In this document: positions 36,198 to 41,139 of the stretch, one piece after another
Numbering within the stretch: the first letter of the stretch is position 1
Layout of the letters: each line of letters begins with the position of its first letter
Source of the DNA: Thermoanaerobacter thermocopriae JCM 7501
GTDB taxonomy: Bacteria; Bacillota; Thermoanaerobacteria; Thermoanaerobacterales; Thermoanaerobacteraceae
Length of the DNA: 41,139 bases
Direction of reading: 5' to 3'
NCBI RefSeq assembly: GCF_001310975.1
Contig: NZ_BAZY01000021.1
Coordinates: forward strand, 1-41,139
Position numbers and translations under genes: made by a program
The notes under the pieces: model-generated
The model's database searches: none
Seen by the model: the letters and a program-made list of their open reading frames with translations, nothing else
Told to the model about the DNA's origin: nothing

Positions 36198-36464
36198 GTG
36201 AGTGATAGTTTGAGAAATGATATTTTGCTAAGATTAAAAACGATAAAAGGGCATATTGCCGGTATAGAAAAAATGGTAGAAGAATCAAAAGGATGTGAGG
36301 ATATCTTGTTGCAAATAGCAGCTGTTAAAGCCTCATTAGAAAAAGTAGGTATGTCAATCATTCAAGAACATGCAAAAGAATGTATATTAGCAAGTGAGGA
36401 TGGAAAGGCTACCTATGAAGAGGTAGAAAGAATTATTAATTTAATGATTAGATTTGTAAAATAA
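36198..36464 (+). CDS. CsoR/RcnR-family metal- or sulfur-sensing repressor
   Basis: An 88-residue all-helical repressor of the DUF156 family. Cys33, His58 and Cys62 (CxnHxxxC) match the copper-binding set of CsoR; persulfide sensors of the same family (CstR) keep only the two Cys. RLKTIKGHIAGIEKMVEE is the typical first helix. GTG 36198 is the start, with AAAGGTG upstream. The gene next along, 48 bases away, is a cysteine desulfurase, so either copper sensing or a sulfur/persulfide role is conceivable. No copper exporter or chaperone gene is adjacent. Confidence 0.88.
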   Translation: MSDSLRNDILLRLKTIKGHIAGIEKMVEESKGCEDILLQIAAVKASLEKVGMSIIQEHAKECILASEDGKATYEEVERIINLMIRFVK

Positions 36465-36512
36465 ATCGAGGAATTTGCTATTATTAAAAATCTAGTTAAA
36501 GGGATGATGGCC

Positions 36513-37664
36513 ATGGAAGTATATCTCGACAATAGCGCTACTACAAGAGTTAGGAAAGAAGTAATTGAAAAAATGTCTGAAGTTTTAGATAAGGAATACG
36601 GCAATCCCTCTTCTTTACATATGAAAGGCTATCAAGCTGAAAAGTTAATGAAAGAAGCGAGAGAAAATGTAGCTAACTTAATCAACAGTGAGCCCGAAGG
36701 AATAATTTTTACTTCTGGAGGGACAGAATCAAACAATCTTGCTTTAATAGGGGTTGCAGAAAGTTTAAAAAAGAAAGGAAATCATATAATATCTTCAAAG
36801 ATTGAACATCATTCTGTGCTCAATGTTTTAAAATATCTTGAGGAAAATGGCTTTGAAGTAACTTATCTAGATGTGGATAAAACAGGAAAAGTAGATGTAG
36901 AGGATTTAAAGAGGGCGATAACTAATAAAACTATACTTATATCAATTATGGCTGTAAATAATGAGTTAGGAACAATAGAGCCAATAGAGGAAGTAGCTGA
37001 TATTGCAGAAAATGAAGACATAGTTTTTCACGTTGATGCTATACAAGCAGTAGGAAAAATAAATATAGATGTAAAAAAGCATAAAATAAAGATGGTGTCT
37101 TTAAGCAGCCATAAAATACACGGTCCTAAAGGAGTAGGTGCGCTTTATGTTGATAAAACAGTAAAGATTAGGCCAATAATTTTTGGAGGAGGCCAAGAAA
37201 AAAATTTAAGATCTGGGACAGAAAATTTACCGGGTATTGTAGGATTTGGAATAGCAAGCAAATTAGCCAAAGAAAATTTCCACGATAATGTAAGCAAATT
37301 AATGACATTAAAGAAGCGACTTTATCAAGGCATAGTTTCTGAAATAAAAGATGTCCATTTAAACGGGCCAAATGTTGAAGAAGGAGCGCCTCATATACTC
37401 AATATTTCTTTTGCCGGTGTGAGGGGAGAGGTGCTTTTACACGCTCTTGAAGAAAAAGGCATATATGTTTCTACGGGATCGGCTTGTTCTTCTAAAAAGA
37501 AAGGGCAAAGCCACGTTTTAAAGGCGATAGGCTTAAAAGAGGACCTGATTGAAAGTGCTATAAGATTCTCTTTTGGAATTTTTAATACAGAAGAAGAAAT
37601 TGATTATACAATATCAGCTTTAAAAGAGAAAATAGATTTTCTTAGAAAATACAAACGGAGGTAA
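36513..37664 (+). CDS. Cysteine desulfurase, NifS/IscS type
   Basis: PLP enzyme that takes sulfur from cysteine as a bound persulfide. The 383-residue protein shows VYLDNSATTRV, ITFTSGGTESNN-like FTSGGTESNNLAL, the PLP lysine in SLSSHKIHGPKGVGALY and the catalytic-loop Cys in STGSACSSKKKGQSHVL. The long active-site loop (SACSSKKK) fits class I enzymes that hand sulfur to many partners. I start at ATG 36513 (AAAGGG at 36498-36503), not ATG 36504. The stop is three bases before thiI, so sulfur transfer to ThiI for s4U in tRNA is the likely main job, as for B. subtilis NifZ-ThiI. Confidence 0.94.
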   Translation: MEVYLDNSATTRVRKEVIEKMSEVLDKEYGNPSSLHMKGYQAEKLMKEARENVANLINSEPEGIIFTSGGTESNNLALIGVAESLKKKGNHIISSKIEHHSVLNVLKYLEENGFEVTYLDVDKTGKVDVEDLKRAITNKTILISIMAVNNELGTIEPIEEVADIAENEDIVFHVDAIQAVGKINIDVKKHKIKMVSLSSHKIHGPKGVGALYVDKTVKIRPIIFGGGQEKNLRSGTENLPGIVGFGIASKLAKENFHDNVSKLMTLKKRLYQGIVSEIKDVHLNGPNVEEGAPHILNISFAGVRGEVLLHALEEKGIYVSTGSACSSKKKGQSHVLKAIGLKEDLIESAIRFSFGIFNTEEEIDYTISALKEKIDFLRKYKRR

Positions 37665-37667
37665 AAT

Positions 37668-38810
37668 ATGAAAGACGTATTATTGATTAAATATGGAGAA
37701 CTGGCACTAAAAGGAGATAACAGGTCCTTTTTTGAAAACAAGCTTGTGAAAAATATAAAGAATGCTCTTAGAGATTTTGATGAGGTTAAAGTTGAAAAAA
37801 CTCATGGCAGGATATATGTAGAATGCGATGGTGATATTGAAGAAGTTATAGAAAGGTTAAAAAAAGTTTTTGGCATTGTAGGCATAACAAAAGCAAAGAG
37901 AACTGATTTAAAGTTGGAGGATATATATCAAGCTGCGATAGAGTTGATGAAAGAGCATACGGGAAGGACCTTTAAAGTGGAAACTAAAAGACCAAACAAG
38001 TCTTTTCCTTATGACAGCATGGAAGTTACTCGGAGAGTAGGAGCAGCAGTATTGAAAAATGTCAAAAACTTAAAAGTAGATGTCCATAATCCTGATGTGC
38101 TCTTGATGGTAGAGATAAGAGAAATGGCATTTTTGTATGCGGGAGTGATTGAGGGAATAGGAGGCCTTCCTCTTGGTACGAATGGTAAAGCTACAGTACT
38201 ATTATCAGGAGGAATTGATAGCCCTGTAGCTACTTGGATGATGATGAAAAGAGGAGTAGAGATAGAAGCAGTTTATTTTCACAGTCCTCCTTATACTTCT
38301 GAAAGGGCTAAAGATAAGGTTGTAGATTTGTGCAAAGTCCTTTCTCAGTATGGACAAAAAATAAAATTACATGTAGTGCATTTTACTGATTTGCAATTAG
38401 AAATTTATGAAAAGTGTCCACCCAAATTTACTACTATAATTATGAGAAGGATGATGATGAAGATAGCAGAAAAAATTGCTCAAAAGAATGGTTCTATGGC
38501 TCTAATCACTGGGGAAAGTTTAGGACAAGTTGCAAGCCAAACGATTGAAAGTTTATATGTAACCAATGCTTCTGTCTCTATACCAATATTTAGGCCTCTC
38601 ATTGGAATGGATAAGACGGAGATTATAGATTTAGCTCAAAAGATTGGTACTTTTGAGATCTCTATAAGACCCTATGAAGATTGTTGCACTATTTTTGTGC
38701 CAAAACATCCTGCTACAAAGCCTAAGTTAGAAAAAGTAATAGAAGCAGAACAAAAAATGGAGTATCAAAAATACTTAGATAATTTTGAAGAAGAAATCGT
38801 GGAAGTTTAA
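37668..38810 (+). CDS. thiI: tRNA 4-thiouridine synthetase ThiI
   Basis: Adds sulfur to U8 of tRNA using ATP and persulfide sulfur, and can serve thiamine thiazole synthesis. The 380-residue protein has the N-terminal ferredoxin-like and THUMP domains (about 1-165) and the PP-loop AANH domain with VLLSGGIDSPVATWMMMKRG. It lacks the C-terminal rhodanese domain of E. coli ThiI, as in Bacillus, and therefore needs the partner desulfurase encoded just upstream. PYEDCCTIFVPKHPATKP near the end is the family motif. GGAGG lies six bases before ATG 37668. Confidence 0.97.
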   Translation: MKDVLLIKYGELALKGDNRSFFENKLVKNIKNALRDFDEVKVEKTHGRIYVECDGDIEEVIERLKKVFGIVGITKAKRTDLKLEDIYQAAIELMKEHTGRTFKVETKRPNKSFPYDSMEVTRRVGAAVLKNVKNLKVDVHNPDVLLMVEIREMAFLYAGVIEGIGGLPLGTNGKATVLLSGGIDSPVATWMMMKRGVEIEAVYFHSPPYTSERAKDKVVDLCKVLSQYGQKIKLHVVHFTDLQLEIYEKCPPKFTTIIMRRMMMKIAEKIAQKNGSMALITGESLGQVASQTIESLYVTNASVSIPIFRPLIGMDKTEIIDLAQKIGTFEISIRPYEDCCTIFVPKHPATKPKLEKVIEAEQKMEYQKYLDNFEEEIVEV

Positions 38811-38840
38811 ACCAAGCCTCTAGTGCTTGGTTTGTTTTTT
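38809..38840 (+). terminator. Intrinsic terminator of the desulfurase-thiI pair
   Basis: AAACCAAGC (38809-38817), loop CTCTAGT, GCTTGGTTT (38825-38833), G, six Ts. Confidence 0.93.
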
Positions 38841-38901
38841 GCTACTTCTTTTAAAAAATTAATTTTTTCAAAGTAAAACTTAAAATAATTTAAAATTAAT
38901 A

Positions 38902-38929
38902 TTGACATTTTTAAATTACGCGTTATAAT
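38902..38929 (+). promoter_or_regulatory. Sigma-A promoter of the DUF2089 gene
   Basis: TTGACA (38902-38907), 16-base spacer, TATAAT (38924-38929). Confidence 0.8.
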
Positions 38930-38951
38930 GAAAAACAAAACAACGGATAAG

Positions 38952-38980
38952 AATGTAGGTTTTACTGATAAACTTACATT
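38952..38980 (+). promoter_or_regulatory. Hairpin/operator between promoter and DUF2089 gene
   Basis: AATGTAGGTTT (38952-38962) pairs with AAACTTACATT (38970-38980), 11 bp with one G-T pair. It begins about 15 bases after the predicted transcription start and ends just before the AGAGGTG ribosome binding site. Confidence 0.5.
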
Positions 38981-38995
38981 TTAAGAGGTGATATT

Positions 38996-39292
38996 ATGAA
39001 GGAAATTTTAGGGAAATGCCCTGTTTGTGGAGAAAAATTAGTAGTGACGAGACTGGAATGTCCTCAATGTGGCACAGCAATTGAAGGCAAATTTGAACTT
39101 TGTAAATTTTGCTATTTGTCAAAAGAGCAGAGAGATTTTTTGGCACTTTTCATACGGTCGAGGGGAAATATAAGGGAAATGGAAAAAGTATTAGGTTTAT
39201 CTTATCCTACCATCAGAAATAAATTGGATAATTTAATTGCTACTTTAGAATATAAAGCTGAGGAGACGCCAAAGATAGACAAAAAAGAGTAA
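38996..39292 (+). CDS. DUF2089 zinc-ribbon/HTH protein
   Basis: A 98-residue likely transcription regulator. The N-terminal part is a treble of cysteine pairs: CPVC (8-11), CPQC (22-25) and CKFC (36-39). Then comes SKEQRDFLALFIRSRGNIRE followed by MEKVLGLSYPTIRNKLDNLI, the helix-turn-helix typical of DUF2089. The short charged tail ends with DKKE. AGAGGTG precedes ATG 38996. A hairpin in its leader could be an autoregulatory operator. In other Firmicutes this family often sits next to membrane stress genes; here it stands alone, convergent with ychF. Confidence 0.88.
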   Translation: MKEILGKCPVCGEKLVVTRLECPQCGTAIEGKFELCKFCYLSKEQRDFLALFIRSRGNIREMEKVLGLSYPTIRNKLDNLIATLEYKAEETPKIDKKE

Positions 39293-39330
39293 CGTATAAA
39301 AATCGCCTTTTATGGCGATTTTTATACGTT
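39291..39330. terminator. Bidirectional terminator between DUF2089 and ychF
   Basis: AACGTATAAAAATCGCC (39291-39307) and its exact reverse complement at 39314-39330 form a perfect 17-bp stem with a six-base loop. A and T runs lie in the stem on both strands. Both genes' stop codons lie in it. Confidence 0.93.
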
Positions 39331-40413
39331 AAATCTAAAGACTACCACATCTCCATCTTGCATCACATAATCTTTTCCTTCCAGTCTCATAAGTCCCATT
39401 TCTCTTGCTGCTGCCTGTGAACCGGCTTTTACTAAATCTTCATAAGAGATTACTTCTGCCCTTATAAATCCTTTTTCAAAATCTGAATGAATTTTCCCTG
39501 CTGCTTGAGGTGCTTTTGTGCCTTTTTTTATTGTCCAAGCGTGGACTTCTTTTGGCCCAGCGGTGAAAAAGGTTATAAGACCAAGAAGAGAGTAACCATG
39601 TCTTATTATGTTGTTAAGGCCAGGTTCGGCAAGGCCGTATTCTCTCAAGAGTTCATTTCTTTCTTCATCACTTAAAGAGGCTAATTCTTCTTCAATTTTT
39701 GCACTTATAACCAAAACTTGGGAATTTTCTTTTTCAGCATATTCTTTTAGTTGCTTTACATATTGATTTTCTTCTCCTGAAATTAAATCTTCTTCTGATA
39801 TATTTGCTACATACATAACAGGTTTGGAGGTAAGCAACATAAGTTGACTTACAAAACTTTTCTCTTCTTCAGTAAATTGAAGAGCCCTTACAGGTTTCCC
39901 TTCATCTAATCCTTTTTTTATTTTTTCAAGTACTTCCACTTCAAAGGCTGCTTTTTTATCATTTCGCGCAAGTTTTGATGTTTTTTGAAGACGCCTTTCA
40001 ATAACTTCCATGTCAGCAAGTATAAGCTCTAAAGTTATTATTTCAACATCTCTTATAGGATCAATACTTCCTTCTACATGGACAATGTTGCTATCTTCAA
40101 AGCATCTTACCACGTTTAATATAGCATCAACTTCCCTAATATGAGAAAGAAATTTATTTCCTAAACCCTCTCCTTTACTTGCCCCTTTTGTCAGCCCTGC
40201 TATGTCAACAAATTTTATAGTTGCAGGAATAACTTTTTGCGGTTTCTCAATTTTTGACAAAAAATCTAACCTTTCATCAGGCACAGATACAATTCCGACG
40301 TTTGGCTCAATAGTACAAAAGGGATAATTTGCACATTCTGCACCTGCTTTTGTAATTGCGTTAAACAAAGTGCTTTTACCGACGTTAGGCAGACCAACAA
40401 TTCCTATTTCCAT
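39322..40413 (-). CDS. ychF: YchF/Obg-family translation-associated ATPase
   Basis: A universally conserved P-loop NTPase that binds ribosomes and prefers ATP. The 363-residue protein reads from ATG 40413, behind GGAGGGAAG. Motifs: Walker A GLPNVGKSTLFNAIT, switch region TIEPNVGIV, Walker B FVDIAGLTKGASKGEGLGN, NISEED (altered G4, NxxE, which explains ATP preference), the central helical arm (about 135-195) and a C-terminal TGS domain with FFTAGPKEVHAWTIKKGTKA. The frame is intact. Convergent with DUF2089 and divergent from the YhcN lipoprotein gene. Confidence 0.97.
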   Translation of the reverse strand: MEIGIVGLPNVGKSTLFNAITKAGAECANYPFCTIEPNVGIVSVPDERLDFLSKIEKPQKVIPATIKFVDIAGLTKGASKGEGLGNKFLSHIREVDAILNVVRCFEDSNIVHVEGSIDPIRDVEIITLELILADMEVIERRLQKTSKLARNDKKAAFEVEVLEKIKKGLDEGKPVRALQFTEEEKSFVSQLMLLTSKPVMYVANISEEDLISGEENQYVKQLKEYAEKENSQVLVISAKIEEELASLSDEERNELLREYGLAEPGLNNIIRHGYSLLGLITFFTAGPKEVHAWTIKKGTKAPQAAGKIHSDFEKGFIRAEVISYEDLVKAGSQAAAREMGLMRLEGKDYVMQDGDVVVFRFNV

Positions 40414-40480
40414 TTCATCTTCCCTCCAATAGCATTACATATGCATTATATATTACTTACGAAATTTTTTCAAATGTTTT

Positions 40481-40509
40481 TCATAAAAATTCCATAATTT
40501 AGCATAATA
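40481..40509 (+). promoter_or_regulatory. Possible sigma-F/G forespore promoter of the lipoprotein gene
   Basis: TCATA (40481-40485), 17-base spacer, CATAATA (40503-40509). The -10 fits CATxMTA and the -35 fits GmATr at four of five positions. The product is a sporulation-type lipoprotein, which makes this plausible. Confidence 0.4.
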
Positions 40510-40555
40510 CTTTTTAATAAAAGTGCAAAAATATATTTCGAGGAGGTGTATAGCT

Positions 40556-41110
40556 TTGAAAAAAATAAAAAGTATAATTACAATAGTGCTTATTGGGACA
40601 ATGATAATAGCTTCAATGGCAGGATGCAGGACTACGGCTAGGAAGCCGGCTCCTACTCGTTATACACCGACTCCTACAAGAACGGTTCCTGCACCTTCTA
40701 AGACAGCGCCACGTTATACAACACCTGCGCCTAGGACACCGACAACACCGGCTCCGACTCCTGTGAGGAAACCGACAACAGAAAAAGCAAGAGCAACAAC
40801 TATAGCTACAAATGTTGCTAAAATACCGGAAGTTAACAAAGCCACAGTAGTAGTATCTGGAAGTACTGCTATTGTAGGGGTGGACATGAAAGCAAAAGTG
40901 CAAGGTACTCGCGAGACAGATGTAAAGAAGAAAGTAGAAAAGACTGTAAAAGATACTGATAAGTCTATTACAAGGGTCTATGTAACTTCAGACCCAGATT
41001 TATACAAGAGAATAGATAATATTGCCAAAGGAATTTCTGCAGGAAGACCAGTTTCTGAATTTGCAAAACAAATTTCGGAAATTATAAAACGCATTACTCC
41101 TGGTATGTAA
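40556..41110 (+). CDS. YhcN/YlaJ-family sporulation lipoprotein
   Basis: From TTG 40556, behind AGGAGGTG, the 184-residue protein has a basic start, a membrane-crossing signal and the lipobox SMAGC, so it is a substrate for Lgt. A Pro/Thr/Arg-rich linker (about residues 26-75) is followed by a compact domain, IATNVAKIPEVNKATVVVSG, TAIVGVDMKAKV and VYVTSDPDLYKRI, the YhcN/YlaJ fold. Members are found in the spore inner membrane and cortex region. An upstream in-frame start at 40523 lacks a ribosome binding site. The frame is intact. Confidence 0.88.
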   Translation: MKKIKSIITIVLIGTMIIASMAGCRTTARKPAPTRYTPTPTRTVPAPSKTAPRYTTPAPRTPTTPAPTPVRKPTTEKARATTIATNVAKIPEVNKATVVVSGSTAIVGVDMKAKVQGTRETDVKKKVEKTVKDTDKSITRVYVTSDPDLYKRIDNIAKGISAGRPVSEFAKQISEIIKRITPGM

Positions 41111-41112
41111 CA

Positions 41113-41139
41113 AAGCCTGGGGTTTTTCCCCCGGGTTTA
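41113..41139 (+). terminator. Terminator at the right edge
   Basis: AAGCCTGGGG (41113-41122) pairs with CCCCGGGTTT (41129-41138) with two G-T pairs; the window ends before any T run can be judged. Confidence 0.65.

Noticed and set aside
40613-40903. Cys/Arg/Ser-rich leftward frame of 96 codons
   Set aside because: It is the complement of the Pro/Thr-rich linker of the lipoprotein gene and has no start signal.

Overview
The window looks like chromosome from a low-GC, anaerobic, spore-forming thermophile of the Thermoanaerobacter/Caldanaerobacter type. This is inferred from the A/T-rich codon use, strong AGGAGG ribosome binding sites, T-box leaders, and sporulation genes (ytxC, yunB, an alpha/beta SASP-like gene, a YhcN/YlaJ lipoprotein). 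No IS element, prophage, CRISPR array or defence island is visible. It is mostly housekeeping sequence.

Layout. 1-2220: a 10-codon stub of a leftward gene, tRNA-Val(CAC), lgt, a GAF/free-methionine-sulfoxide-reductase-like gene and a NifU-domain gene. 2220-5957: a secreted YcdB/YcdC-type protein, a small SASP-like gene, a sirtuin, a cold-shock protein and Hsp33. 6083-6476: five tRNAs (Val-Asp-Phe-Gly-Cys). 6582-9442: a thioredoxin-like protein, a DUF6873-like protein, YtxC and a DUF445 membrane protein. 9450-19987: translation block, with T-box-thrS, an MFS transporter, aroC, L20-type leader-infC-rpmI-rplT, a TrmH/SpoU methyltransferase and T-box-pheST. 20094-26387: zapA, U32 peptidase, mutS2, DUF523, yunB. 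26437-29918: tRNA-Ala, degS-degU, M18 aminopeptidase. 29938-31817: a CAP-domain gene relic, a DUF3343 gene and an unusual propeller-like/coiled-coil protein. 31971-34864: lpdA-lipB-lipA. 34947-41110: a half-size ferritin, a Cys-containing unknown, a CsoR-type repressor, cysteine desulfurase, thiI, DUF2089, ychF and a YhcN/YlaJ lipoprotein.

The dominant oddity is that at least 14 otherwise intact genes are broken by single-base length changes. They are lgt, the YcdB-type gene, the sirtuin, hslO, ytxC, the MFS gene, aroC, trmH, the U32 gene, mutS2 (three times), degS, the M18 gene and lipB, with the SASP gene also probable. Almost all are losses of one base from a homopolymer or doublet; degS has a gain. 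tRNA-Ala also lacks one T in its anticodon loop, which translational frameshifting cannot rescue. The simplest reading is unpolished, deletion-prone sequence rather than biology, so gene spans below are given across the frameshifts.

Points deserving a second look beyond this: a perfect 16-bp inverted repeat whose 3' arm covers the start codon of the YcdB-type gene and whose 5' arm contains a sigma-E-like -10; the yunB ribosome binding site buried in a long terminator-like hairpin; a hairpin or operator ahead of the DUF2089 gene; the propeller/coiled-coil protein; and a demi-ferritin with no encapsulin beside it. I found no convincing new multi-gene system.
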